Shown: positions 43,898 through 53,371 of the stretch, in pieces
Position numbering within the stretch: the stretch's first letter is position 1
How the letters are laid out: every line of letters begins with the position of its first letter
Assembly: GCF_004359375.1 (NCBI RefSeq)
Contig: NZ_CP034726.1
Coordinates: forward strand, 62,001 to 126,000
Direction: 5' to 3'
Length of the DNA: 64,000 nucleotides
Origin: Acetilactobacillus jinshanensis
GTDB lineage: Bacteria; Bacillota; Bacilli; Lactobacillales; Lactobacillaceae
Translations under genes and position numbers: made by a program
Notes under the pieces: generated by a model
Told to the model about the DNA's origin: nothing
Database searches by the model: none
The model's input: the letters and a program-made list of their open reading frames with translations, nothing else

Positions 43898-45250
43898 ATG
43901 TCACTTAGAAGCATTATCGCTACGGCGGCCGGGAAGTCATCTTATTGGTTCCTGCACAACATTATGCACGGTGGGACGGCTTTCCCTGGTGAAATTACCA
44001 CCAAGATTGACCCTGACATTCTGAAGTCATTAGGTAAGAATTATCGGGTCGTCATCGTCACCGGTACCAACGGTAAGACGCTGACCACGTCCTTAATCGT
44101 TCGAGCTTTGAAGCAGAAGTATCCGCATATCTTAACTAACCCGTCCGGTTCCAACATGAAGCGTGGGATTGTGACGACCTTCTTAAAGGGTCACCATCAT
44201 CGGAAGGGTTCCCGTCCGTTAGCCATTTTAGAAGTTGATGAAGCCTACGTAATTCAGGTCGTTAAGTATATCAAACCAATTGCGTTCGTTTTGACCAATA
44301 TCTTTCGTGACCAGTTGGACCGTTACAGTGAAATCTATTACACTTACGATTTAATTCTGAAGGCCATTAAGTTAGCACCGAAGGCTACCATCATCGCTAA
44401 CGGTGATGATTCACTATTCCAGTCAGTTAATTTACCAAATCCGGTTGTATACTATGGGTTTGCAAATCATGACGAACACCTTGATTTCAAGGCTAAGCCG
44501 AATACCGACGATGTGATCTGCCCACGTTGTCATCACATTCTTCATTATCATTACATTACCTACGCTAATTTAGGTGACTACTTCTGTCCTAACTGTGGTT
44601 ACGCTAGGCCAAAATTAACCACTGCGGTTACCAAGATCGATAAATTAACCCCTGATACTTCAGAATTTGAAATTGACCATCATAAGTTAACGATCGAAGC
44701 TGGTGGGACCTACAACATTTACAACGCCTTAACGGCTTATGCTGTCGCTAAGTTCTTTGGCGTTGATGATGATAAGATTATTAAGGCTTTCCGAACTAAC
44801 GCCCAGATTTTTGGCCGTCAAGAAAAAATTGACATTAACAATCGTCAGATCATTTTAATCATGATCAAGAACAAGGTCAGCGTTAACGTTATTTTTGACA
44901 TGTTAGCTCACGAAAAAAATCCGTTCTCGTTTGCCTTTCTGTTGAGCTCCAAGAACGCCGATGGTTTAGACACTAGCTACATGTGGGACTGTAACTTTGA
45001 AAAAGTCGTTAAGATGCATCCAAAGCAGTTTATCTCCGGCGGTGATCATTATAAGGATATTGCCTACCGTATGAAGGTTGCCGGTGCTCCAGATGATAAA
45101 CACATCGTTGCTAAGAATTATAAGGAATTAATCCACGATTTAGCCAACGTACCGACCAAGAAAGTCTACGTTGTGGCTTGTTACACACCAATGAGAACGC
45201 TACGTGGAATTCTTGCCGAAAAAGGCTACGTAAAGAAGGGGCTCGACTGA
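43898..45250 (+). CDS. murT: Lipid II isoglutaminyl synthase, ligase subunit MurT
   Basis: A 450-aa Mur-ligase-type protein. With GatD it amidates the D-Glu of lipid II to D-isoglutamine. The ATP loop is TGTNGKTLTTSL (residues 53-64). The special MurT zinc ribbon is at about 208-232 (CPRCHH...CPNCGYARP). FGRQEKI follows. The C-terminal DUF1727 domain has the catalytic block NADGLDTSYMWD. One usual motif of this domain, KNPAG, reads IKNKVS here, so it is altered. The ATG has GAGGCGA upstream. It is followed one base later by gatD, as in other Firmicutes. Confidence 0.93.
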   Translation: MSLRSIIATAAGKSSYWFLHNIMHGGTAFPGEITTKIDPDILKSLGKNYRVVIVTGTNGKTLTTSLIVRALKQKYPHILTNPSGSNMKRGIVTTFLKGHHHRKGSRPLAILEVDEAYVIQVVKYIKPIAFVLTNIFRDQLDRYSEIYYTYDLILKAIKLAPKATIIANGDDSLFQSVNLPNPVVYYGFANHDEHLDFKAKPNTDDVICPRCHHILHYHYITYANLGDYFCPNCGYARPKLTTAVTKIDKLTPDTSEFEIDHHKLTIEAGGTYNIYNALTAYAVAKFFGVDDDKIIKAFRTNAQIFGRQEKIDINNRQIILIMIKNKVSVNVIFDMLAHEKNPFSFAFLLSSKNADGLDTSYMWDCNFEKVVKMHPKQFISGGDHYKDIAYRMKVAGAPDDKHIVAKNYKELIHDLANVPTKKVYVVACYTPMRTLRGILAEKGYVKKGLD

Positions 45251-45251
45251 T

Positions 45252-45965
45252 ATGAAATCGAAATATGAATTACGAATTGCCCATTTATATGGTGACCTTA
45301 TGAATACTTACGGTGACTACGGAAACATTTTGGTTCTGCAGTATTACGGTCGTAAGATGGGCATCAAAGTTGACGCTAACGTCGTTAGCATCGGTAGCGA
45401 GTTAGATCCTGATAAGTATGATTTAGCCATCTTTGGTGACGGTCAGTACTTTGAACAGTCAATTGTTGCGAAAGACTTACCATTCAAGAAAAACGCCTTA
45501 ACGAAGATGATCAACCGTGGCGTTCCGATGTTAGCCGTTGGTGAAGGTTACCAGTTATTAGGTAAATCTTACTTAACGCCTAAGGGTCATAAAATGCCTG
45601 GCTTAGGTATTATGAGCCATACGACTGACCAGCGGCACCGTGACCATGATTTTGTGGGTGAAGAAAGAATCGCTGATCCCATTACTCATCAGACTTATCA
45701 TGGCTTCGAGCATCATCAGGACCAGACGTTCTTAGGTAATGGTGAAAAACCGCTTGGTAAAGTCATTGATGGTATGGGCGGTAACAATACCAAGGTCAAT
45801 GGTGAAGGTGCTCAGTTAAAGAACTTATACTGTACCTACATCCATTCGTTCTTGGCTCGTAATCCGGAAGTAACGAAGTCAATGTTATTGAAGGCTTTAA
45901 AGAATAAGTATCCTGATGAAGACTTTAGTAAGTTGGCCGCTATGAAGTTCGCTCCGTCTTATTAA
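45252..45965 (+). CDS. gatD: Lipid II isoglutaminyl synthase, GatD subunit without nucleophile Cys
   Basis: A 237-aa class I glutamine amidotransferase-like protein that should release ammonia from glutamine for MurT. It aligns to GatD over its length: HLYGDLMNTYGDYGNI, then IFGDGQYFEQS, GVPMLAVGEGYQLLGKSYLT, GLGIM and YIHSF. In GatD of Staphylococcus aureus the loop reads ICGGYQ with the catalytic Cys94; here it is VGEGYQ, so the Cys is Gly and the next Gly is Glu. The His of YIHSF is kept, but the usual HGP is HSF. As read, the protein cannot cleave glutamine in the normal way. MurT may use free ammonia, or the pair may have lost or changed function. Confidence 0.88.
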   Translation: MKSKYELRIAHLYGDLMNTYGDYGNILVLQYYGRKMGIKVDANVVSIGSELDPDKYDLAIFGDGQYFEQSIVAKDLPFKKNALTKMINRGVPMLAVGEGYQLLGKSYLTPKGHKMPGLGIMSHTTDQRHRDHDFVGEERIADPITHQTYHGFEHHQDQTFLGNGEKPLGKVIDGMGGNNTKVNGEGAQLKNLYCTYIHSFLARNPEVTKSMLLKALKNKYPDEDFSKLAAMKFAPSY

Positions 45966-45987
45966 TTTAGAATTAAATAATTGACAG

Positions 45988-46030
45988 CAAAAAAGCGTTG
46001 CCGAACTCAATTTCGGCAGCGCTTTTTTAG
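45988..46030. terminator. Bidirectional intrinsic terminator
   Basis: AAAAAAGCGTTGCCGA pairs with TCGGCAGCGCTTTTTT. It lies between the convergent gatD and DUF2075 genes. Confidence 0.92.
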
Positions 46031-46085
46031 ATAAGTGTTTAATATTCTCAGTTACAAGATATTAGTTTTAGTGAATTCTGTCAAT

Positions 46086-47306
46086 TTATTTTGTGGCATC
46101 CCGATAATACTGCATCAATTTCTTTCTCAGTAACGGATCGTGGGCAAACAGGTACATTCCTTTAACACCACGCTTCATCAAAACGTTGGCTGAATTAAGT
46201 ACTAGCTGTTGCTTGATCTGGTCAAAGACTTTCGGATTTGGGATGTCTTTCCGCTTCTTTAGGGATTCGGTGTCAGTGTATTTGGAGAAATCGATTTTAA
46301 TTTGGTTAGTGCCAGGCTTTAAGTAAACGGGTGGTCCCAAGATGACCCCAACGTAATTTAGATCAAAGCCCTGACAAGTAAACATCGAACCGACTTCGTT
46401 GATCGTCTGCGGGAGTTCAGCCCACGGGATTTGGGTGTGATTATATTGATCCCATGGCATTTTGAAGCCGTGAATCTCGTGAATGTAGTGTTTGCCACCG
46501 TCTAATGTTGATGGGTAACCGGATGTTGAGACGATTCGTGATAAACCAACTTGATTATTACGCTTAACGATTGCCTGGCGCATCTTTTCGGCATCATCGA
46601 AGACTCTGAAATCATAATCTTTACCGAAGTCTTTCGGTAATGGTTTTAATGTTCCGTCGGTTAAGTCATTAATCCAATGGATTAAATCATCACTGGCGGT
46701 CATGCGGAATTGATGGGTTAAATGATAACTATCTATAATGTACGGTTTGATGATTTTCTGTAAACGATGATCGTTCCAGAAACTCTTGGTCCGTAAGACC
46801 TGGTGCTTATCGAAGACTAATACAGTAACCTGCGAAATTTTGATAATTTCAGCCAATTGATTCTTTTGATAGAAATTATTGTAATGGTCACCTTCAGATA
46901 ACAGCAGGTGGGCTTCATCGATGATCGTGACGTCAGCGTGACCATGTTTTTTATGCATCTGATTAATGAACGAGGTCGGTCGGTTGAAGTTTTTCTTTAG
47001 GACGTGACTTTCACTGCCAGCAATCTTTTTATAGACTTTTAGGATTTCGGGGTGATTAACTAAGAAATAATTATTGGTCTTGTATAACGGATCGTTCTTA
47101 TCAGCAGTCATCTGCTGAATATCGTAGAACATCTGACTAAGGACGACACTTTTCCCGGTTCCGGCATCCCCGTAGATTACGAAAACGGCGTGCTTGGGTG
47201 CGTGTAGATTTTGTTTAGCGAAATGTTCGACGTGATTGACTAGTTTTTGTTGCTCGGTTGTCAGATGATGACCTGGACCAAGCTTGAATGCGGCACTGTT
47301 ATTCAT
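46086..47306 (-). CDS. DUF2075 family P-loop ATPase
   Basis: A 406-aa cytoplasmic protein of the DUF2075 family, related to superfamily 1 helicases. The Walker A motif is IYGDAGTGKS (about residue 45) and Walker B is VTIIDEAH. An Arg-containing block QFRMTASDDLIHWIN corresponds to helicase motif IV/V, and ELPQTINEVGSMFTCQGFDLN is the family-typical motif near the C-terminus. Members sometimes carry a nuclease-like extra domain; none is seen here. The cellular role is not established. The start ATG has AAGGAG upstream. Confidence 0.85.
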   Translation of the reverse strand: MNNSAAFKLGPGHHLTTEQQKLVNHVEHFAKQNLHAPKHAVFVIYGDAGTGKSVVLSQMFYDIQQMTADKNDPLYKTNNYFLVNHPEILKVYKKIAGSESHVLKKNFNRPTSFINQMHKKHGHADVTIIDEAHLLLSEGDHYNNFYQKNQLAEIIKISQVTVLVFDKHQVLRTKSFWNDHRLQKIIKPYIIDSYHLTHQFRMTASDDLIHWINDLTDGTLKPLPKDFGKDYDFRVFDDAEKMRQAIVKRNNQVGLSRIVSTSGYPSTLDGGKHYIHEIHGFKMPWDQYNHTQIPWAELPQTINEVGSMFTCQGFDLNYVGVILGPPVYLKPGTNQIKIDFSKYTDTESLKKRKDIPNPKVFDQIKQQLVLNSANVLMKRGVKGMYLFAHDPLLRKKLMQYYRDATK

Positions 47307-47393
47307 ATAAACTCCTTCTTTACGTAATTAGTGTAAAACAAAAGATCCGCTAATTTGATAGCGAATCCAGAAATTAATATCAGTTTCTAATAC

Positions 47394-49133
47394 TTAAGCG
47401 AGTGCTTTGATTAACTTAGCAACGGCTTTCTTATAACTAGCAAAACGTTTCATGACACCATCATTGGTCTTGTCAACGGTACCAATGTAGAAACGAACGC
47501 GCGGTTCGGTTCCACTTGGTCGGACGGTTAACCAGGTGCCGTCAGCTAACCAGTACTTCATAACGTTGGACTTTGGCAAATTGATTTTACTAGTCTTACC
47601 GTTGGCATCCGTTGTAGTTGATGACAGGAAGTCCTGTTCTTTTTCAACCTTTTGGCCGTTGAAACTGGTTAAGTGATCTTTGCGTAACTTAACCATGACG
47701 TTCTGCATATCTTTCTGAGCGTTAATCCCACTAAATAGCTTTGAATCCTGGAATTCTTTAAAGTATCCGTACTTCTTGTAAATGGCCTGTAAGCCGTCGT
47801 ACATGGTCATGCCCTTACTCTTATAGTAGGCAGCAACTTCTGCAAGTAACATTGTGGATTGAATAGCGTCCTTATCACGGACGAACGGCTTGATTAAGTA
47901 CCCGTAACTTTCTTCAAAGCCAAACAGGAAGGTATGCTTACCCGTTTGTTCGTATTCTTTAATCTGCTGACCAATGTACTTGAAACCAGTTAAGACGTTC
48001 TTCATTTCAACGCCGTAGCTTTCGGCAATCTTGGTGGCTAATTCAGTGGAAACGATCGACTTAACAACCCGGCCGTTTTTCGGTAAAGTGCCGGCATTCT
48101 TTTTGGCTTTCAAAATGTAGTTCAAAAGAATACTAGCGATCTGGTTACCTGTTAATAATTTGTATTCACCATTTGGCTGACGAACGGCAGCACCTAAACG
48201 GTCGGCATCTGGATCAGTAGCGATTAAGACGTCGGCGTTAACTTTCTTGCCTAACTGAATTGCCATCCGGAAAGCTTCTGGATATTGTGGGTTTGGATGG
48301 ACCGTATCCGGGAATTCCGGATCAGCAATGGCCTGTTGCGGTACGATTACATAATTAGTGAAGCCCGCTTCACGTAAAGCGCGTCGGGCTAAGACTTTCC
48401 CTGTTCCATACAATGGGGTATAAACGAACTTTAACTTCGGTCCCCACTTTTTTAGTAGATCATGGTTAATGTTGACAGATTTAGCGGCCTTTAAGTAGGC
48501 TTCATCAACGTCTTCACCAATGATGTGCATTAAATGCTTTTGACGCATTTCCGGGATCGGCATCGTCTTGATGGCAAAGAGATCGCTAGCTTTGCGAGCT
48601 CGGTTAACGATCATTGCAGATGGCTTCGGTGGCATCTGACCACCATCAGGACCGTAAATCTTGTAACCGTTGTACTGCTTTGGATTATGACTAGCCGTGA
48701 TCATGACTCCAGCAAAGGTGTGGAGATGACGAACCGTGAATGAACATTCGGGGACCGGGTGGATATCATCGAAAATGTAGCTTGGGATGTTGTGAGCGCC
48801 TAATACCATGGCGGTATTTTCAGCAAATTCACGGGAGTGGTATCGGGAATCATAACTGATCGCAACACCACGTTGCTTGTCCTTCGGTGATAATGTATCC
48901 ATATAGTTAGCTAGGCCTTCGGTAGCTTGACGAACCGTATAGATGTTGATTCGATTTAAGCCGGCGCCCATCGTACCACGCATTCCGGCGGTCCCAAAAT
49001 TAAGTTGGGCACCAAATGCGTCCTTCATTTTAGTGGGATTATCCTTCATGCTGGCTAATTCTCGTTTTAAATAAACGGGCATGTTAACCTGCTGACACCA
49101 ACTCTGGTAAGTTTTCTTTACGTCAATTGACAT
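47394..49133 (-). CDS. pgcA: Phosphoglucomutase / phosphomannomutase
   Basis: A 579-aa enzyme of the alpha-D-phosphohexomutase superfamily, of the long form (PgcA/YhxB type) used in Firmicutes to interconvert glucose-6-phosphate and glucose-1-phosphate for wall polymers. The active-site Ser is in TASHNPKQYNGYKIYG, the Mg-binding loop is ATDPDADRLG, the sugar loop is FGFEESYGYL, and the phosphate-binding loop is RPSGTEPRVRFY. All are intact and the length is normal. GAAGG precedes the ATG. A strong promoter lies just upstream at 49188-49216. Confidence 0.95.
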   Translation of the reverse strand: MSIDVKKTYQSWCQQVNMPVYLKRELASMKDNPTKMKDAFGAQLNFGTAGMRGTMGAGLNRINIYTVRQATEGLANYMDTLSPKDKQRGVAISYDSRYHSREFAENTAMVLGAHNIPSYIFDDIHPVPECSFTVRHLHTFAGVMITASHNPKQYNGYKIYGPDGGQMPPKPSAMIVNRARKASDLFAIKTMPIPEMRQKHLMHIIGEDVDEAYLKAAKSVNINHDLLKKWGPKLKFVYTPLYGTGKVLARRALREAGFTNYVIVPQQAIADPEFPDTVHPNPQYPEAFRMAIQLGKKVNADVLIATDPDADRLGAAVRQPNGEYKLLTGNQIASILLNYILKAKKNAGTLPKNGRVVKSIVSTELATKIAESYGVEMKNVLTGFKYIGQQIKEYEQTGKHTFLFGFEESYGYLIKPFVRDKDAIQSTMLLAEVAAYYKSKGMTMYDGLQAIYKKYGYFKEFQDSKLFSGINAQKDMQNVMVKLRKDHLTSFNGQKVEKEQDFLSSTTTDANGKTSKINLPKSNVMKYWLADGTWLTVRPSGTEPRVRFYIGTVDKTNDGVMKRFASYKKAVAKLIKALA

Positions 49134-49187
49134 CTATAAACCTTCTTTAACTGATAACGAATTCTAGAATTTAAGATTTCATTTTGA

Positions 49188-49216
49188 ATTATAATTTGAC
49201 GGGCTGCTTAAATCAA
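49188..49216 (-). promoter_or_regulatory. Promoter of the phosphoglucomutase gene
   Basis: On the minus strand TTGATT (49216-49211) and TATAAT (49193-49188) are 17 bases apart, about 55 bases before the start at 49133. Confidence 0.75.
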
Positions 49217-49334
49217 CTTACACCCTTATTAATTAGCGATTTAATGATATAATGAATGCGGTAAAATTTGTTTCGTTACTTTGAATTAATAAGAGGGGGC
49301 AATTCCGCGTTCAAAAATGAGCGTGGGCTGATAT

Positions 49335-51008
49335 ATGAAATCAGATATCGAAATTTCCCAACACTGCCACATGTGGCCAATCGAAAAAATTGCTAAGAAA
49401 TTACATTTAACACCAGATCAGATCGAACCTTACGGCCATTACAAGGCTAAGGTTTCATTACCAATTAAAGACCAGCACACTAAACAGAAGCTGATCTTAA
49501 TGACGGCCATTAACCCAACCCCGAAAGGTGAAGGTAAGACGACCGTTGCAATTGGTTTAGCTGATGCTTTGAACCAGTTACATCACAATGCTGCTTTAGC
49601 ACTCCGTGAACCTTCAATTGGTCCTGTTATGGGCATGAAAGGTGGAGCTGCCGGCGGTGGCTATGCCCAGGTTGAACCGATGGAAGACATCAACTTGCAC
49701 TTTACCGGTGATATGGATGCTTTAACTGAAGCCCACGATACTTTATCGGCTTTGATTGATGCTCATATTCATCATGGTAACCAGTTGAACTTAGATCCTC
49801 GTCAGATCACCTGGCACCGTGTCTTGGATGTCAACGATCGTGAACTTCGTAACTGTGTCGTTGGTCTAGGTGGTCGTTTCTCAGGTGTTCCTCGTCAGGA
49901 TAGTTTTAGCATCACTGCCGCCAGTGAATTAATGGCCATTCTTTGCTTAAGCCGTAATTTAATGGACATGAAGAAACGGATCAGTAAGATTGTCATTGGT
50001 TACACCTTTGATGAAAAACCGGTCACGGTTAAAGATTTAGGCGCTACCGGTGCCTTAACCTTACTATTAAAGGACGCCATTAAGCCGAACTTGGTTCAGA
50101 CTTTAGAACACACCCCAACCTTTATTCACGGTGGTCCGTTCGCTAACATTGCCCATGGTTGTAACAGTATCTTAGCTACCAAAGCGGCTTTAAATACTGC
50201 TGATTATACCGTTACCGAAGCTGGTTTCGGTGCTGACCTAGGTGCCGAAAAGTTCATGGACATCGTCGCTCCACGGATTCATAAGACACCGGATGCCGTT
50301 GTCATCGTTGCCAGTGTTCGTGCTTTGAAGTACAACGGCGGAATGAAGTTAGCTGACTTACCAAAGGAAAATGTTCAGGCTTTATTAAAGGGTGCCGCTA
50401 ACTTGAAGCAGCACATTAGCAGCATGAAACGTTACGGAAAACCGGTTGTGGTTGCCATTAATCGTTTTGCCGGTGCTCCTGATGCCGGAACTGACCATGA
50501 AGTTCAGGTCTTAAAGAACTACATCACTAAGGACTTACATACCCATGCCGCCGTCGTCGACGTCTGGGGCCAAGGTGGTAAAGGTGCCTTGGACTTAGCC
50601 AAGATCGTTGCTAAGGACTGTAATGAACAACGTACTTTCCACCCATTGTACAATCAAGATGATGACCTAGTTACCAAGTTAAATAAGATTGTTAAGAACT
50701 GCTACGGTGGTAAGAAAGTTGTATTAAGCTCTAAAGCTAAGGCCCAGCTAGAATCATTGAAACAGAATGGCTGGGATAAATTACCAGTTTGTGTTGCTAA
50801 GACTCAGTATTCATTAACTGATGATGCTCATCGCTTAGGTGCACCAAAGGACTTCTTGATCCATGTACGTGCCCTTGAACCAAAGTTAGGGGCTGGCTTT
50901 ATCATTGCTTTAACTGGTAAAGTCTTAACGATGCCTGGATTACCAAGTCATCCGGCCGCTTTAAACATGGATATTGATAAGAACGGTAAGATTACCGGCT
51001 TATTCTAA
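49335..51008 (+). CDS. fhs: Formate-tetrahydrofolate ligase
   Basis: A 557-aa enzyme that joins formate to tetrahydrofolate with ATP, giving 10-formyl-THF for purine synthesis and initiator tRNA formylation. The N-terminal [24 protein letters not shown] (quoted in part), the P-loop [27 protein letters not shown] and [13 protein letters not shown] are all family-typical. The C-terminal [13 protein letters not shown] is intact. The length is normal. A possible -10 box (TATAAT, 49248-49253) lies upstream. The ribosome binding site is weak (GTGGGC), and an AGAGGGGG lies further upstream, so the start is slightly uncertain. Confidence 0.95.
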   Translation: MKSDIEISQHCHMWPIEKIAKKLHLTPDQIEPYGHYKAKVSLPIKDQHTKQKLILMTAINPTPKGEGKTTVAIGLADALNQLHHNAALALREPSIGPVMGMKGGAAGGGYAQVEPMEDINLHFTGDMDALTEAHDTLSALIDAHIHHGNQLNLDPRQITWHRVLDVNDRELRNCVVGLGGRFSGVPRQDSFSITAASELMAILCLSRNLMDMKKRISKIVIGYTFDEKPVTVKDLGATGALTLLLKDAIKPNLVQTLEHTPTFIHGGPFANIAHGCNSILATKAALNTADYTVTEAGFGADLGAEKFMDIVAPRIHKTPDAVVIVASVRALKYNGGMKLADLPKENVQALLKGAANLKQHISSMKRYGKPVVVAINRFAGAPDAGTDHEVQVLKNYITKDLHTHAAVVDVWGQGGKGALDLAKIVAKDCNEQRTFHPLYNQDDDLVTKLNKIVKNCYGGKKVVLSSKAKAQLESLKQNGWDKLPVCVAKTQYSLTDDAHRLGAPKDFLIHVRALEPKLGAGFIIALTGKVLTMPGLPSHPAALNMDIDKNGKITGLF

Positions 51009-51031
51009 AAATAAATTAGTTACAAATCATG

Positions 51032-51071
51032 ATAACCGTAACCTCGATTTTGAGGGTGCGGTTATTCTTTT
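51032..51071 (+). terminator. Intrinsic terminator
   Basis: ATAACCGTAACCTC pairs with GAGGGTGCGGTTAT, followed by TCTTTTC. It separates fhs from the fatty acid operon. Confidence 0.82.
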
Positions 51072-51118
51072 CTAATCATTGATTTTACGGGAACTTTGAC
51101 GAATAATAAGAGTCTCGC

Positions 51119-51157
51119 TTGCCAAAAGATCGTTTACGTAATAATTATTAACGATCT
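51119..51157 (+). promoter_or_regulatory. Fatty acid operon promoter region with dyad
   Basis: A possible promoter is TTGCCA (51119-51124), 17 bases, TAATTA. An inverted repeat with eight-base arms, AGATCGTT (51127-51134) and AACGATCT (51150-51157), covers the -10 area. It could be an operator or a leader hairpin. It does not look like the usual FabT site (TTTGA..TCAAA). Confidence 0.4.
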
Positions 51158-51189
51158 AGGATAAACGTATAAGTTAGGAGATTTAATTG

Positions 51190-52161
51190 ATGAATCGGTT
51201 TTCAATTCTGGCTACCGCGCGTGCGGTTCCTAAAAAAGTGGTTACAAATGATGATCTTTCCAAGATCATGGATACGTCTGACGCCTGGATCAGTCGCCGG
51301 ACCGGAATTCACGAACGCCGGGTAGCCACAACGGAAACCACGACGTCGTTATCTGCTGACGTTGCAAAACAGTTACTTAATAAATCTGGTGTGAATGCTG
51401 ACGAACTGGACTACGTGATCGTAGCCACGATGTCATCTGATTACATGATGCCGTCGACTGCCGCTGCGGTTCAGGGTATCATCGGTGCTAAAAATGCCGC
51501 GGCGTTTGACATTAGTGCTGCTTGTTCCGGTTTCGCCTACGGGGTTAAGATCCTGGATGCCTTATTGGCTCAAAAGCCTGGTGCTAAGGGAATCTTGATT
51601 GGTGGCGAAACCATGACCAAGTACATTAACTGGGCCGATCGGTCAACTGCAGTATTGTTCGGTGATGGTGCCGGTGGTATCTTGGCCGCTAATGCTGGTA
51701 ATGGCCGAATCATTACGACGGATCTAGCGACTTATGGTGATCTAGGCTCCAAGTTAACCGCGGGCCACTTTGGCTACCATGATCCACAATATCATCAGGC
51801 CGATGCGGAAGACCGCTTCTGTCATCAGGACGGTCGTGCTATTTACGGCTTTGCCATTCGTAAAGTCCCGAAGTCGATTCGACGGGCCTTGAAGAAAGCT
51901 GACATGTCACCAGATCAAATTAAGTACTTCGTGTTACACCAGGCGAACGCCCGGATCGTAAAGAGCGTTTCGCGTCATTTACACGTCCCGTTCGATAAAT
52001 TTCCTATCAGTATCAATCGGTATGGCAATACCGTTGCGGCTAGTGAACCGATGCTATTGTCACGACTGGTCGATTCAGGTAAGATTAAGCATGGTGATAT
52101 AATTGATTTAACCGGTTTTGGCGGCGGTTTAACCGTTGGGACCGTTATCTTAAAATTTTAA
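51190..52161 (+). CDS. fabH: 3-oxoacyl-ACP synthase III
   Basis: A 323-aa enzyme that starts fatty acid synthesis by condensing acetyl-CoA with malonyl-ACP. The catalytic triad is visible: Cys in ISAACSGFAYG, His in LHQANARI and Asn in NRYGNTVAAS. SRRTGIHERR is the CoA-binding Arg/Trp region. The ATG at 51190 has TAGGAG eight bases upstream; a TTG one codon earlier is a poorer choice. It is the first gene of the long operon that runs to fabF, and acpP follows after 29 bases. Confidence 0.96.
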   Translation: MNRFSILATARAVPKKVVTNDDLSKIMDTSDAWISRRTGIHERRVATTETTTSLSADVAKQLLNKSGVNADELDYVIVATMSSDYMMPSTAAAVQGIIGAKNAAAFDISAACSGFAYGVKILDALLAQKPGAKGILIGGETMTKYINWADRSTAVLFGDGAGGILAANAGNGRIITTDLATYGDLGSKLTAGHFGYHDPQYHQADAEDRFCHQDGRAIYGFAIRKVPKSIRRALKKADMSPDQIKYFVLHQANARIVKSVSRHLHVPFDKFPISINRYGNTVAASEPMLLSRLVDSGKIKHGDIIDLTGFGGGLTVGTVILKF

Positions 52162-52190
52162 TTTTTAGTTTTTATTGGAGGAACTACATT

Positions 52191-52445
52191 ATGGATAAGA
52201 AAAAGATTTTTGCTAAAGTACAGAGTGTCGTTGCTGATCAGTTAGATGACGTTGATAAGTCAAAGATCACCCCACAGACTAACATCAAGAAGGACTTAGA
52301 CTTAGATAGCTTAGACATTTTCGAAATCGTTGATGACTTAGAAGATGCTTATGATATCGAAATCAACACTGACCAGGACTTAGACACTGTTGACCAGTTC
52401 GTTGACTACATCGCTGACGAAATCCAGAAGAAGCAAAGCAAGTAA
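52191..52445 (+). CDS. acpP: Acyl carrier protein
   Basis: An 84-aa acidic helical protein. The phosphopantetheine attachment Ser is in the motif DLDLDSLDIFEIV. It carries the growing acyl chain between the enzymes of this operon. TGGAGG lies eight bases before the ATG. The phosphopantetheinyl transferase that could activate it is encoded later in the same operon (58782-59357). Confidence 0.95.
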   Translation: MDKKKIFAKVQSVVADQLDDVDKSKITPQTNIKKDLDLDSLDIFEIVDDLEDAYDIEINTDQDLDTVDQFVDYIADEIQKKQSK

Positions 52446-52463
52446 TTTAGGAGGAATTAAGTT

Positions 52464-53369
52464 TTGAAACTTGGATTCCTGTTTGCAGGTCAGGGCAGCC
52501 AGTTTAAGAACATGGGCCAGGACTTATACAAAGACCAACCGTTGTACAAACAGACGATTGATCAGGCTTCGAAGATTTTAGGGATGGACATGTCTGATCC
52601 CAAGGTCTTCGATGATATCAATAATGCTCAGGTCGCTATTTTGACCATGAGCTATGCAATTTACCGGATCTTACGGACGAAGTTACCTGAACCTGCAGCC
52701 ATGGTTGGCTTGAGTTTAGGTGAATACAGTGCCTTGATCTCGGCCGGTTCATTATCATTTGAAGATGGCTTAAAATTAGTTCACGACCGTTCCCATTACA
52801 TGGACGAGGCCGGAGCTAAACATCCGGGTGCCATGGCTGCCGTATTAAAGACTGACCCATCAAAGGTCAAGGCCATTTGTGACACCGTTGACGGTGCTTA
52901 CCCGTGTAATTACAACACGGCTACCCAGACTGTCATCGGTGGAACTAAAGAAGGCATTAAAGCGGCTCGTAAAGCTTTGAAAGCTCACGGAATTCGCATC
53001 GTAATTCCGTTAAAAGTTGCCGTTGCCTCACATACGCCGTTAATGCAGTTGGCTAGTGATCTATTAGCTAAACGGATGGCTAAGATGACTTTTGCCGCCC
53101 CTAAGACGACGGTTATGAGTAACACTTTAGCTAAACCGTTTACTCAGCAGAACATCAAGCCAACCTTGATCAAACAGTTGGTTAACCCAACTCACTTTGC
53201 TCAGGATGTGGCCGCATTAAAGCCAATGCACTTGGACGGCTTGGTAGAAGTTGGCCCGGGTCATACGTTAAGTCATTTGGCTCACAAGACGTTGCCTGAT
53301 GTTAAGAATTATCGTGTAGACAGCGTTAAGACGTTGCACGACACTTTAGATCAGCTAGGAGTTAAATAA
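52464..53369 (+). CDS. fabD: Malonyl-CoA:ACP transacylase
   Basis: A 301-aa enzyme that moves malonate from CoA to ACP. The N-terminal FLFAGQGSQFKNMG is the oxyanion region, the nucleophile is the Ser of GLSLGEYSAL, and the His is in VASHTPLMQ. QTVIGGT and EVGPGHTLSHL are further family blocks. The start is a TTG with AGGAGG at a good distance; no ATG is available at the family-typical N-terminus. It lies 18 bases after acpP. Confidence 0.96.
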   Translation: MKLGFLFAGQGSQFKNMGQDLYKDQPLYKQTIDQASKILGMDMSDPKVFDDINNAQVAILTMSYAIYRILRTKLPEPAAMVGLSLGEYSALISAGSLSFEDGLKLVHDRSHYMDEAGAKHPGAMAAVLKTDPSKVKAICDTVDGAYPCNYNTATQTVIGGTKEGIKAARKALKAHGIRIVIPLKVAVASHTPLMQLASDLLAKRMAKMTFAAPKTTVMSNTLAKPFTQQNIKPTLIKQLVNPTHFAQDVAALKPMHLDGLVEVGPGHTLSHLAHKTLPDVKNYRVDSVKTLHDTLDQLGVK

Positions 53370-53371
53370 AA

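Noticed and set aside
49317-49331. A four-codon ORF (MSVG) upstream of fhs as a leader peptide
   Set aside because: The purine-rich box AGAGGGGG is too far from its ATG and no attenuator follows.
51060-51189. A FabT operator before fabH
   Set aside because: Only half of the expected TTTGA..TCAAA palindrome is present (CTTTGAC).
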